Source: an uncultured Desulfuromonadales bacterium (GTDB lineage Bacteria; Desulfobacterota; Desulfuromonadia; Desulfuromonadales; Geopsychrobacteraceae). From it: a DNA stretch of 20,217 bases. Each line of letters starts with the position of its first letter. The first letter of the stretch is position 1. Below the pieces are notes generated by a model. It was given only the letters and a program-made list of their open reading frames with translations, did not search any database and was not told the DNA's origin. A program made the position numbers and the translations under genes. The stretch spans positions 1 to 20,217 of the forward strand of contig CALZHQ010000048.1 of assembly GCA_945787295.1 (NCBI GenBank), given 5' to 3'. Shown here piece by piece: positions 7,754 to 16,478 of this stretch.

Positions 7754-7771
7754 ATTTGACTTGGGTCAAAT
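7754..7771 (+). promoter_or_regulatory. FNR/HcpR/DNR-like operator, nitrate reductase side
   Basis: ATTTGACTTGGGTCAAAT is a palindrome with two perfect 7-bp arms around TTGG. It differs from the E. coli FNR box (TTGAT-N4-ATCAA) and resembles the TTGAC-N4-GTCAA type recalled for HcpR or DNR-like regulators in deltaproteobacteria. It is centred 41-44 bp upstream of the predicted nar start. Which regulator binds cannot be told from the window. Confidence 0.75.
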
Positions 7772-7791
7772 CCTGGCAATCTAAAAAAGCC

Positions 7792-7800
7792 TAGTATACT
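7792..7800 (+). promoter_or_regulatory. -10 region of nar operon promoter
   Basis: The segment contains overlapping TAGTAT (7792-7797) and TATACT (7795-7800, five of six matches). The predicted start is near 7804-7807, leaving a 5' leader of about 185 nt before the cytochrome gene. A separate perfect TATAAT at 7832-7837 has no fitting -35 box and is less likely. Confidence 0.5.
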
Positions 7801-7880
7801 CATTAGGAGCGATATCCCCCCTTACTACAGTTATAATAAACAAGGAGAGGGGCCCTTCCTACCCAGACTTGCAGTGAAAT

Positions 7881-7901
7881 GCTGTTTTTGTCAAAAACAG
7901 C
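7881..7901 (+). promoter_or_regulatory. Hairpin in nar 5' leader
   Basis: GCTGTTTTT (7881-7889) and AAAAACAGC (7893-7901) form a perfect 9-bp stem with a 3-nt loop, midway in the long predicted leader. It could influence translation, stability or early termination, or be a DNA-level operator. I do not recognise it as a known riboswitch. Confidence 0.4.
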
Positions 7902-7990
7902 TGATTTTAAATAGTTCGTTTATTTATCGGCGTTGCTATCCCGCCACAAATTGAAAAGTCATAACGTCTGCGTTTGAATAAGGAGCAATT

Positions 7991-8521
7991 ATGTCGGGAA
8001 ACAGGTGGTACTGTTTATGTTCGGCTGTATTGGCGCTTTTCCTTTCTCTCCCCATTTCCTTGGCAGCTGCGACGGGTGACGCAGGGCGAGGCAAAGAACT
8101 CTTTGTCGGCAGTACGGCCTTCGAACTTGGCGGTGCTCCCTGCCTGGCTTGCCACAACCTGACTGGTTTCGGCCTATCGACGGGTGCCAATTACGGTCCG
8201 GATCTCAGTATGCTTTACGATAACTACGGCCCAGATGGCGTCGAAGGAGTCCTGCAGTCGCTGGCCTTCCCGAGTATGGAAGCCATCTACAACACCCGTC
8301 CGCTCAACGAAACGGAGCGCGCCGACCTGCTTGCGTTCCTGCAACAAACCTCACAACTATCCGCGACTCCGGAGACAGGAAAACTGGCGCTTCAGGTCCT
8401 TATCGGCGTGATTGTCCTGCTGGGCTTGACCTTCCTGATTGGTAAGAGACGCATGCGCGAGACGCGGCAACCGCTGATCGACCGCCAACGTAACCTCATA
8501 AATAAAGGTGGGCTGCAATGA
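7991..8521 (+). CDS. Membrane-anchored monohaem cytochrome c of the nar operon
   Basis: This 176-aa protein has a signal peptide at about 1-27 ([12 protein letters not shown]). One haem c site, CLACH, lies at 51-55. Met96 (FPSMEA) or Met74 is the possible sixth ligand. One C-terminal membrane helix at about 133-151 is followed by a short basic cytoplasmic tail. The haem domain should therefore face the periplasm, held by the tail anchor. AAGGAG is 6 nt before the ATG, and the stop overlaps the narG start (ATGA). Cytochromes in this position occur in some non-enterobacterial nar operons and may link NarI or the quinol pool to periplasmic electron carriers. That role is inferred. Confidence 0.85.
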   Translation: MSGNRWYCLCSAVLALFLSLPISLAAATGDAGRGKELFVGSTAFELGGAPCLACHNLTGFGLSTGANYGPDLSMLYDNYGPDGVEGVLQSLAFPSMEAIYNTRPLNETERADLLAFLQQTSQLSATPETGKLALQVLIGVIVLLGLTFLIGKRRMRETRQPLIDRQRNLINKGGLQ

Positions 8522-11500
8522 GTTGGATTAAAGACCTTATCGATCCTAAGGCCAGGGCATGGGAAGAATTCTACCGTAACCGGAATCAGTGCGACAAGGT
8601 GGTGCGCAGTACCCACGGCGTCAACTGTACCGGCAGCTGCTCCTGGAATGTCCATGTCAAAGATGGCATCGTCGGTTGGGAGCTGCAGGCGACCGATTAT
8701 CCACCGCTCGAAGATGGTATTCCGCCTTACGAGCCGCGTGGTTGTCAACGGGGCATCTCCTTCTCCTGGTATCTTTACAGCCCCCTGCGGGTCAAATATC
8801 CCTACGTGCGCGGTATCCTCGTAGATCTCTGGCGGGCCGCCAAGGTTAAACACGAAGATCCGGTCGCCGCCTGGTCCTCGATCATGGAAGACCCGATACA
8901 ACGCAAAAGCTATCAGCAAGCCCGAGGCAAAGGAGGATTTCGCCGTGCCAGCTGGGACGAAGTTGAAGAACTGATCGCAGCCTCTACCATCTACACCATT
9001 AAAAAACATGGCGCCGACCGGCTGATCGGCTTCTCACCGATTCCAGCCATGTCGATGCTCAGCTTCGCGGGTGGCTCACGCTTCATGCAGCTGCTGGGCG
9101 GGGTCAACTTGAGTTTCTATGACTGGTACTGCGACCTGCCGAATGCTTCGCCGGAGATCTGGGGCGAGCAGACCGATGTCTCAGAGAGCGCCGACTGGTA
9201 CAACAGCAAGTACATCGCGGTGATGGGTTCCAACGTCAACATGACCCGGACCCCGGACGCGCACTTTCTGGTGGAAGCACGCCATAACGGCTCAAAGGTC
9301 ACCGTCCTCTCGCCCGACTTCAACATGACCTCGAAACACGCTGACTGGTGGCTCCCGGCCCACGCCGGTCAGGATGGCGCCTTCTGGATGGCGGTCAATC
9401 ATGTCATCCTCAGCGAATTCCACCACAAGACGAAAACGCCCTACTTCATGGACTATCTGAAACGTTTTACCGACACCCCTTTCCTCGTTCAGTTGACGGA
9501 AAAGGATGGCGTTTATCAAGCGGGACGAATGGCGACTGCCGCCAGCACCGAGGCCTACCGGGATGAAGAGAACAGCGGCTTCAAATACCTGGTCTGGGAT
9601 GAAAACCAGAACCAACCGAAAATGCCGCTCGGCACCCTCGGTTTCCGCTGGCAACAGAAAAAAGGTGAGTGGAACCTGCAGATGAAAGATGGAAAGGATG
9701 GCAGTGATATCACCCCAGCCTTGTCGTTGCTCGGCAACCACGCTGAAGAATTGCAGGTTACCTTTGACGATTTTTCCAGCGAAGCCCGAGTAAAACGAGG
9801 AGTACCGGTACACTATTTGGAAACCGCTGCCGGTCGTGTTGCTGTCACCACCGTATTTGATTTATTGATGGCACAATTCGGTGTCAATCGCGACCTCGCT
9901 GGTGATTATCCTAAGAGCTATGATGATGAGTTGCGGGCGTACACTCCGGCCTGGCAGGAAAAGTTTACCGGTATCGACCGCGCCAATGTCATCCAGTTTG
10001 CCCGTGAATGGGCCTCAACTGCGGAAACCACCGAGGGGAAATGTTCGATCATCATCGGCGCCGGCGTCAACCACTGGTACCACGCCAACCTGCTCTATCG
10101 CGCGGGCATCGTTTCACTGATGCTGTGCGGTTGCGTCGGGAAGAACGGCGGCGGTCTCAACCATTACGTCGGTCAGGAAAAACTGGCCCCGATCGCGCCA
10201 TGGGCGACTATCATGGGGGCCCTCGACTGGTCAAAGCCGCCCCGCTTCCAGAATACGCCTTCCTTCCATTATGTCCACAGTGATCAGTGGCGCTATGAGC
10301 GTACCGCTGATGAGATGCGGATCAACGCGGTCGCGGAGAACAACAAAATGACCACGGGGCACACCATGGACCAGCAGGTCCGGGCGGTGCGCAGCGGCTG
10401 GCTGCCGTTTTACCCGCAGTTTGATCGCAGTCCGACCGAGGCGGTCAAACAAGCCGAGGCTTCGGGGGCGAAAAGCAACCAGGAGATTGTCGACTGGACG
10501 GTTGATCAGCTGAAATCGAAACAGATGAAGTTCGCTGTCGAAGATCCGGATGCCCCGGAAAACTGGCCCCGGGTCTGGTTCATCTGGCGCGGCAACGCCC
10601 TGATGTCGAGCGCCAAGGGGCATGAATATTTCCTCAAGCATTATCTCGGCACCCATTCCAGTACCGTTGCCCCGGAAACCGCCGAAGACTCCGTCAAAGA
10701 AGTGGTCTGGCATAAAGAGGCCCCTGAGGGCAAACTCGACCTCATCGTCGACATCAATTTCCGCATGGACACTTCGGCGGTCTATTCCGATATCGTTCTG
10801 CCGACGGCAACCTGGTATGAAAAGGACGATCTGAACACCACCGACATGCATTCCTTCATTCACCCGTTACAGGAAGCGGTGCCCCCTTGCTGGGAATCGA
10901 AGAGTGACTGGAATATCTTCAAAGATCTGGCAAAAAAAGTCAGTCAGCTGGCACAAACTCATCTGCCGGAACCGGTCCGCGACATTGTCTCGGTCCCTTT
11001 GGCTCACGACACCCCGGCGGAAATGGCCCAGCCTGAAATCAAGGACTGGAGCACCGGCGAGTGCGAGGCAATTCCCGGCAAAACTATGCCCGGGCTGGCA
11101 GTGGTTGAAAGGGACTACGTTAACCTTTACAACCGCTTTATCTCCTTCGGTCCCGGCGCCCGCGCCAACGGCATCGGCGCTCATGGCCTGGCCTGGCAAA
11201 TCGAGGATTTTTACGATCAGCTGGTTGAGACCAACCCGACGGAAAACTGGGGAGGCAAGACCTATCCGTCGCTGGATAATGCCAAGGACGCGGCCAATAT
11301 CATCCTGCAACTGGCACCCGAAACCAACGGCGAGCTGGCCTATCGTGCCTTTAAAGTGAAAGAGGAAAAAGTCGGCCTGCCGCTGGTTGATCTGGCCGCC
11401 GATACTCGCGCCGTTCGCACCACCTTTGCCGAACTGGACCGGCAACCGAAACGGCTGCTGACCAGCCCTTGCTGGAGTGGTCTGACCAACAACGGTCGAG

Positions 11501-12141
11501 CCTATGCCGCCTACAGTCTCAATGTAGACCGGCTGGTTCCCTGGCGGACCCTGACCGGGCGGCAGCATTTCTATCTGGACCATGAAGGCTACATCGCCTA
11601 TGGCGAACATCTGCCGACCTACAAAATCAAGCCCGATCCAAGTTCACTGCAGGATCTGATTGTCAGTGAATCGGATGAGCAGAGCATCATGCTCAATTAC
11701 CTGACTCCGCACGGCAAATGGGGCATCCACTCGACCTATGGCGATAATCACCGGATGTTGACCCTGTCTCGCGGCTGCCACCCCTTCTGGATCAATGATC
11801 AGGATGCTGCACAGATCGGCGTGGTCGACAACGACTGGGTTGAGGTTTACAACGATCATGGCGTTGTCGTCACCCGGGCAGTGGTCAGCGCCCGGCTGCC
11901 ACGGGGAATCTCGCTTCTTTACCATGCGCCAGAACGCACCATCGGTGTTCCCAAGTCGCCGTTGCGCGGTAACAAGCGCGCTGGTGGCCATAACAGCCTT
12001 AACCGGATCCGTCTTAAGCCGAACCTGATGCTCGGCGGCTATGGACAGTTTACCTACGGCTGGAACTACTGGGGACCGACCGGCGCCAACCGCGACACTT
12101 TCATCCTGGCCAGAAAACTCAAAGGGGAGCCGAGCTGGTAA
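8518..12141 (+). CDS. narG: Respiratory nitrate reductase alpha subunit NarG
   Basis: This 1207-aa catalytic subunit carries the bis-MGD molybdenum cofactor and the FS0 cluster, and reduces nitrate to nitrite. By comparison with E. coli NarG the FS0 ligands are His33, Cys37, Cys41 and Cys76 ([11 protein letters not shown]...PRGC). Asp206 in FYDWYCDLP matches the Mo-ligating Asp222. Other landmarks are [29 protein letters not shown] and [12 protein letters not shown]. The length is close to the usual 1,200-1,250. The N terminus is short and lacks a twin-arginine motif, so I place it on the cytoplasmic face with NarH and NarI. It is translationally coupled to the cytochrome gene upstream and lies 29 bp before narH. 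Confidence 0.98.
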   Translation: MSWIKDLIDPKARAWEEFYRNRNQCDKVVRSTHGVNCTGSCSWNVHVKDGIVGWELQATDYPPLEDGIPPYEPRGCQRGISFSWYLYSPLRVKYPYVRGILVDLWRAAKVKHEDPVAAWSSIMEDPIQRKSYQQARGKGGFRRASWDEVEELIAASTIYTIKKHGADRLIGFSPIPAMSMLSFAGGSRFMQLLGGVNLSFYDWYCDLPNASPEIWGEQTDVSESADWYNSKYIAVMGSNVNMTRTPDAHFLVEARHNGSKVTVLSPDFNMTSKHADWWLPAHAGQDGAFWMAVNHVILSEFHHKTKTPYFMDYLKRFTDTPFLVQLTEKDGVYQAGRMATAASTEAYRDEENSGFKYLVWDENQNQPKMPLGTLGFRWQQKKGEWNLQMKDGKDGSDITPALSLLGNHAEELQVTFDDFSSEARVKRGVPVHYLETAAGRVAVTTVFDLLMAQFGVNRDLAGDYPKSYDDELRAYTPAWQEKFTGIDRANVIQFAREWASTAETTEGKCSIIIGAGVNHWYHANLLYRAGIVSLMLCGCVGKNGGGLNHYVGQEKLAPIAPWATIMGALDWSKPPRFQNTPSFHYVHSDQWRYERTADEMRINAVAENNKMTTGHTMDQQVRAVRSGWLPFYPQFDRSPTEAVKQAEASGAKSNQEIVDWTVDQLKSKQMKFAVEDPDAPENWPRVWFIWRGNALMSSAKGHEYFLKHYLGTHSSTVAPETAEDSVKEVVWHKEAPEGKLDLIVDINFRMDTSAVYSDIVLPTATWYEKDDLNTTDMHSFIHPLQEAVPPCWESKSDWNIFKDLAKKVSQLAQTHLPEPVRDIVSVPLAHDTPAEMAQPEIKDWSTGECEAIPGKTMPGLAVVERDYVNLYNRFISFGPGARANGIGAHGLAWQIEDFYDQLVETNPTENWGGKTYPSLDNAKDAANIILQLAPETNGELAYRAFKVKEEKVGLPLVDLAADTRAVRTTFAELDRQPKRLLTSPCWSGLTNNGRAYAAYSLNVDRLVPWRTLTGRQHFYLDHEGYIAYGEHLPTYKIKPDPSSLQDLIVSESDEQSIMLNYLTPHGKWGIHSTYGDNHRMLTLSRGCHPFWINDQDAAQIGVVDNDWVEVYNDHGVVVTRAVVSARLPRGISLLYHAPERTIGVPKSPLRGNKRAGGHNSLNRIRLKPNLMLGGYGQFTYGWNYWGPTGANRDTFILARKLKGEPSW

Positions 12142-12170
12142 TCCCGGCACGGAATAAAGGAGCGATGACT

Positions 12171-13658
12171 ATGAATATACGTGCACAGGTATCCTCGGTT
12201 TTCCATCTCGATAAGTGTATCGGCTGCCACACCTGCAGCATCGCCTGCAAGAATATCTGGACCGACCGTAAAGGTGCTGAGTACATGTGGTGGAACAATG
12301 TTGAGACCAAACCGGGAACCGGTTACCCGACCAAATGGGAAGATCAACAACAATACAAGGGCGGCTGGGAGAAGGCCGGTTCCGACCTGCAGCTGAAGAT
12401 GGGCAAAAAATCGGCCTTGCTCGGCCGGATTTTTCACAATCCCGATCTGCCGACCATGGACGACTACTATGAGCCGTTCACCTTTAAGTACCAGGACCTG
12501 ACCAACGCTCCGGCCGGTGATGACCAACCGACGGCCCGTCCGGTGTCGATGGTCAGTGGCAAGCCGATGAAGATCGAAGCAGGACCGAACTGGGATGATG
12601 ACCTTTCCGGTTCGAACATCTATGCCGCCAATGATCCGGGAGTGGTGAAACTGAGCGAAGAGGAGCAGCAGCAGATGTTCGCCATCGAGAAGATGGTCAT
12701 GTTCTATCTGCCGCGCATCTGCAACCACTGCCTCAATGCGGGTTGTGTGGCGGGGTGTCCGTCCGGCGCCATCTACAAGCGCGGCGAAGACGGCATCGTG
12801 CTGATCAGTCAGGACAAATGTCGTGGCTGGCGGATGTGTGTTTCGGCCTGCCCCTACAAGAAGACCTACTACGGCTGGAGCAGCGGCAAGTCGGAAAAAT
12901 GCATCCTCTGCTATCCGCGCCAGGAGGCCGGTGAAGCGCCCGGCTGTTTTCATGCCTGCGTCGGCCGCATTCGCTACCTCGGGGTCCTGCTCTACGACGC
13001 CGACCGCATTGAGGACGTCGCGAAACTGGAAGATAAGGAACTGGCGGCAGCGCAGCGTGAGATGATCCTCGATCCCTTCGAACCGCAGGTGATCGATGCC
13101 GCTAAAAAAGCCGGAATTGCAACGGCTGTGATCGATGCCGCACAGAAATCACCGACCTATAAATTCGTCAAGGAGTGGGGCATTGCCCTGCCGTTGCATC
13201 CGGAGTTCCGGACCTTGCCGATGTTGTTTTACGTGCCGCCGTTGTTGCCGATCCTGTCGAAAGAGCAGCAGGGTGTCCAGAAATTGGCCGACGACTTTTT
13301 CACCAGTCTCGAACAGGCCCGGTTGCCGCTGAAATATCTTGCCGGTCTGTTTGCCGGCGGCAATGAAGAGGAAATTAAATCGGTCTATCGCAAACTGATC
13401 GCGGTGCGGATTCAGCGTCGCAGCACGACGGTTGGCGACCTGGACAGCGCAGAAGTCGATAAGGCCCGTGAAACCGCCGGGCTCAACGCTGAAACCATCG
13501 AGGCGATCTTCCGCATGACCTCGCTGACCAGCATCAAGCAGCGGATCGTTATTCCACCGATGCTGCGCGAGCAGGCGATCGAGGCCGGGATGGATCCAGA
13601 GGCCTACAAACAGGAAATGGGCTTCGGTAGCCGCAAAGCTCCTAAAAGGCGGTGGTAG
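12171..13658 (+). CDS. narH: Nitrate reductase beta subunit NarH (iron-sulfur)
   Basis: The frame is open from an ATG at 12165, but AAGGAG is better spaced for the ATG at 12171. That start (MNIRAQV) lines up with E. coli NarH, giving 495 aa. Four ferredoxin-type Cys clusters are visible: DKCIGCHTCSIACKN near the start, CNHCLNAGCVAGCP, DKCRGWRMCVSACPYKK, and CILCYP...CFHACVGRIRYLG. The Trp in CRGWRMC replaces a cysteine and marks the 3Fe-4S site typical of NarH. The protein passes electrons from NarI haems to NarG. It sits between narG and narJ in the standard order. The conserved ALPLHPEFRTLPM segment follows the cluster region. Confidence 0.97.
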   Translation: MNIRAQVSSVFHLDKCIGCHTCSIACKNIWTDRKGAEYMWWNNVETKPGTGYPTKWEDQQQYKGGWEKAGSDLQLKMGKKSALLGRIFHNPDLPTMDDYYEPFTFKYQDLTNAPAGDDQPTARPVSMVSGKPMKIEAGPNWDDDLSGSNIYAANDPGVVKLSEEEQQQMFAIEKMVMFYLPRICNHCLNAGCVAGCPSGAIYKRGEDGIVLISQDKCRGWRMCVSACPYKKTYYGWSSGKSEKCILCYPRQEAGEAPGCFHACVGRIRYLGVLLYDADRIEDVAKLEDKELAAAQREMILDPFEPQVIDAAKKAGIATAVIDAAQKSPTYKFVKEWGIALPLHPEFRTLPMLFYVPPLLPILSKEQQGVQKLADDFFTSLEQARLPLKYLAGLFAGGNEEEIKSVYRKLIAVRIQRRSTTVGDLDSAEVDKARETAGLNAETIEAIFRMTSLTSIKQRIVIPPMLREQAIEAGMDPEAYKQEMGFGSRKAPKRRW

Positions 13659-13660
13659 TC

Positions 13661-14206
13661 ATGACGAATCTACAAACCCACCAGGATATCTGTCGCCATT
13701 TCTCTGCGCTGCTCAGTTACCCGACGACAGAGGCGCAGAGCACCGCCGCTGTCTGCCAGAATCTGCTGCGGGAGCACCAACCGAAGGCGGCTTCGCAACT
13801 GCAGGAGTTCGTCGAGCTGTTAGCGGCGACCGAACCGGCCAAGCTCGAAGAACTGTTCACAGCCACCTTCGATCTGCAGCCGGTCTGTCATCCCTACGTT
13901 GGCTATCAGCTCTGTGGCGAGAGTCAAAAGCGCGGGATGTTTCTTATGAAAATGCAGCAACTCTATCGCGAGCATGATTTTAACCCGGGGACTGAATTAC
14001 CTGACCACTTGGGCGAAATGTTGCGATTTATCGGCACGACCGACGATCAAAGCTGCCGCCAGGAACTGATCAGCGATGGCCTGCTACCGGCACTTGAAAA
14101 AATTATTGCCGGACTGGATAACGCAGAGCATCCCTATCATGGGGTGCTCACTGCACTGCACAGTTTCTTGAATGCAGACAGCGCGGAAAAAGGAGCCCTA
14201 TCATGA
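13661..14206 (+). CDS. narJ: Nitrate reductase chaperone NarJ
   Basis: A GTG start at 13652 is possible, but the ATG at 13661 follows narH by 2 bp and has an AAGGCGG ribosome site, giving 181 aa. The all-helical protein belongs to the TorD/DmsD/NarJ chaperone family. Landmarks are the early LLSYP segment and the central ATFDLQPVCHPYVGYQLCGESQKRG block. NarJ binds apo-NarG, guides molybdenum cofactor and FS0 insertion, and controls docking to NarI. It is not part of the final enzyme. Its stop overlaps the narI start. Sequence conservation in this family is low, so identification relies partly on position. Confidence 0.93.
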   Translation: MTNLQTHQDICRHFSALLSYPTTEAQSTAAVCQNLLREHQPKAASQLQEFVELLAATEPAKLEELFTATFDLQPVCHPYVGYQLCGESQKRGMFLMKMQQLYREHDFNPGTELPDHLGEMLRFIGTTDDQSCRQELISDGLLPALEKIIAGLDNAEHPYHGVLTALHSFLNADSAEKGALS

Positions 14207-14880
14207 TCGACATGATTCTTTTCGGCGTCTTCCCTTATGTAGCAGTTGCGCTGGCGGTCGCCGTCGGTATCTATCGTTACTGTTTCGACCGCTACTCCTA
14301 TTCATCACAGTCCTCTCAGTTTTTGGAGAGTAGAGCGCTTTTCTGGGGCTCGGTCCCTTGGCATTACGCAATCCTGCTGGTGCTGTTGGCCCACCTGTTG
14401 GCATTTCTCTTTCCGACCGCCTGGGGGACATTACTTGGCGCGCCGGGGCGCCTATACCTGCTGGAGGTTTCGGGGATGGTGCTCGGTGTGGTCACCTGCA
14501 TCGCCATGCTAGTGCTGATTTTCCGCCGCGCTGCCAACCACCGGGTCAATGCCGTGACAACCACGGTCGACTGGTTTCTACTGGTCGCTCTGCTGGTTCA
14601 AGTCGCGTCCGGTGTTTACATCGCGATCAGCATGCGCTGGGGCGGTTTCTGGTATGTGCATACGGTTTCGCCCTGGCTCTGGTCGCTCGTCTCTTTCAGC
14701 CCAAACGTCGAATATCTTGCGAGCATGCCGTTTGTTGTCAAACTGCATGCGACCAACGCATTTTTCCTGGTCGCATTGTTCCCCTTTTCGCGGCTTGTCC
14801 ATGTGATCAGCATACCTTTGGCCTACATCGCTCGGCCTTATCAGCTGGTGATCTGGTATCGGCAACGGAAACAGGCCTGA
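14203..14880 (+). CDS. narI: Nitrate reductase gamma subunit NarI (b-type cytochrome)
   Basis: This 225-aa membrane subunit has five hydrophobic helices. Four haem-ligating histidines fit the E. coli pattern: His54 and His64 (10 apart, as E. coli 56/66) and His182 and His200 (18 apart, as 187/205). The subunit oxidises quinol at the periplasmic side and sends electrons through two b haems to NarH, which makes the enzyme proton-motive. AAGGAG precedes the ATG, which overlaps the narJ stop. It ends the narGHJI block, and narK1 follows after 63 bp. Confidence 0.97.
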   Translation: MIDMILFGVFPYVAVALAVAVGIYRYCFDRYSYSSQSSQFLESRALFWGSVPWHYAILLVLLAHLLAFLFPTAWGTLLGAPGRLYLLEVSGMVLGVVTCIAMLVLIFRRAANHRVNAVTTTVDWFLLVALLVQVASGVYIAISMRWGGFWYVHTVSPWLWSLVSFSPNVEYLASMPFVVKLHATNAFFLVALFPFSRLVHVISIPLAYIARPYQLVIWYRQRKQA

Positions 14881-14943
14881 GGAGTTACGCTTGCGGAATG
14901 CGGCAGACTCTGAACGGAGAGCCTAACTTGAAAAGGTGTGAAC

Positions 14944-16446
14944 ATGCTCGAAGTTGCCACCAGTAAATCTCACAAAGTTCTCTTCCTGAACACCCTGGCG
15001 TTTACCGTCTGCTTCGCCGCCTGGATGTTCAATGGTGTGCTGGTGACCTTTCTGGCCGACAACCAGGTTTTTGCCTGGGGACCGGTTGAGATCGGCTGGC
15101 TGATGGGAATTCCGGTTCTGACCGGTTCAGTTTTCCGCCTGCCGGCCGGGATGCTGACCGATAAGTTCGGCGGCAAACCGGTCTATGGAACTCTGCTGCT
15201 GGTCTGTGCTGTCCCGATGTTCCTGCTATCAAAGGCCGATAGTTTTACCAGCTTTGCTCTCTGCAGTTTTGGTTTCGGTCTGGCGGGAGTCAGCTTTTCC
15301 ATCGGTATCGCCTTCACCTCGGTTTGGTACCCACGAAAACGTCAGGGAACCGCACTGGGGATTTTCGGCGCCGGGAACGCCGGTGCGGCTTTGACGACCC
15401 TGTTCGCTCCAACCCTGCTCAACCGACTGACCAATAATGGAACCAACATAGAAGGCTGGCGGGAGCTGCCTGTCTATTACGCGATGATTCTAGCCGGAAT
15501 GGGCATCATTTTTTTTCTTTTTGCCGACAACAAAAAGCCGGCGTCTTCAAACAAATCGTTCACTGAAATGCTTCGCCCTTTGTCGGATATCCGGGTCTGG
15601 CGGTTCGGTCTCTACTATTTTCTGGTCTTCGGCTGCTTCGTCGCCTTCTCCCAGTGGCTGGTTCCCTACTTCGTCAATGTCTACTATCTCCCACTGGTCA
15701 CCGCCGGGATCTTCGCTGCGGCCTTCAGCCTCCCCTCGGGTGTCATCCGGGCACTGGGCGGCTGGCTCTCGGATCTGTTCGGTGGGCGAACCATCATGTA
15801 CTGGGTGTTAGGTGCTTCGGTACTGCTCAGCTTTCTAGTCATCATCCCAAAGATGGACATCTATTCACCGGGGCGCGGCATTATGGCGGCACGAGGTGGC
15901 ACCGTCAATGAGGTCACAACCACCAGGATTATTGTCGGCGATAAAGTCTACCAACTACGGGAAAAGCCGGAAATCGCAAATTATGATACAGAGATGCTGG
16001 TTCTGCCGAACAAACAGACCTGGCAGGAGCCGGCTGTTGAGGTCGGTCAGCAAGTAAAAAAGAAGGAGCTGTTGGCAAAAGGGGTGACGCGGATCTTCTT
16101 CCAGGCCAACGTCTGGATCTTCGCCATCTTCGTTATCCTGCTCGGCAGTATCTGGGGAATCGGTAAAGCAGCCGTGTATAAACTGATACCGGATTATTTT
16201 CCGGAGGAAGTGGGTGTCGTCGGCGGCATGGTCGGGGTACTCGGCGGACTGGGTGGTTTTTTCTGCCCGATCATCTTCGGCTACCTGTTGGAATGGACGG
16301 GCCTCTGGACCAGCTGCTGGATTTTCATGTTCCTGTTGTCGCTAGCGTGTCTGCTCTGGATGCACTGGACGGCTACAAGATATATGAAAGAAAAGCACCC
16401 GACCGATATGCGCAAGATGGAATTGCACAATAATCAAGAAGCTTAG
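14944..16446 (+). CDS. narK1: NarK1-type nitrate transporter (MFS) with a periplasmic insertion
   Basis: I prefer the ATG at 14944 to the GTG at 14938 because AAAAGG lies 7 nt before it. The 500-aa product has 12 predicted membrane helices of the nitrate/nitrite porter family. Family motifs are FRLPAGMLTDKFGG after helix 2, SIGIAFTSVWYPRKRQG at helix 4, and GIGKAAVYKLIPDYFP at helix 10. This subtype is usually a nitrate/proton symporter. About 80 extra residues (304-383) lie between helices 9 and 10, on the periplasmic side if the N terminus is inside. They include IIVGDKVYQL and AVEVGQQVKKKELLAKG, which resemble a barrel-sandwich (biotinyl/lipoyl-like) fold. Without the insertion the length is a normal 420 aa. 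Confidence 0.93.
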   Translation: MLEVATSKSHKVLFLNTLAFTVCFAAWMFNGVLVTFLADNQVFAWGPVEIGWLMGIPVLTGSVFRLPAGMLTDKFGGKPVYGTLLLVCAVPMFLLSKADSFTSFALCSFGFGLAGVSFSIGIAFTSVWYPRKRQGTALGIFGAGNAGAALTTLFAPTLLNRLTNNGTNIEGWRELPVYYAMILAGMGIIFFLFADNKKPASSNKSFTEMLRPLSDIRVWRFGLYYFLVFGCFVAFSQWLVPYFVNVYYLPLVTAGIFAAAFSLPSGVIRALGGWLSDLFGGRTIMYWVLGASVLLSFLVIIPKMDIYSPGRGIMAARGGTVNEVTTTRIIVGDKVYQLREKPEIANYDTEMLVLPNKQTWQEPAVEVGQQVKKKELLAKGVTRIFFQANVWIFAIFVILLGSIWGIGKAAVYKLIPDYFPEEVGVVGGMVGVLGGLGGFFCPIIFGYLLEWTGLWTSCWIFMFLLSLACLLWMHWTATRYMKEKHPTDMRKMELHNNQEA

Positions 16447-16478
16447 CGGCCTCATTGTCTCAGGAGAGGATAGCGATC

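Noticed and set aside
7832..7837. Perfect TATAAT in the nar leader
   Set aside because: No -35 box at a suitable distance, and not aligned with the operator.
7878..7913. Possible 11-codon leader peptide over the nar leader hairpin
   Set aside because: No Shine-Dalgarno sequence before the ATG, and no repeated regulatory codons.
9292..12953. Long minus-strand frames opposite narG and narH
   Set aside because: They lie antisense to conserved genes and reflect codon bias of GC-rich sequence.
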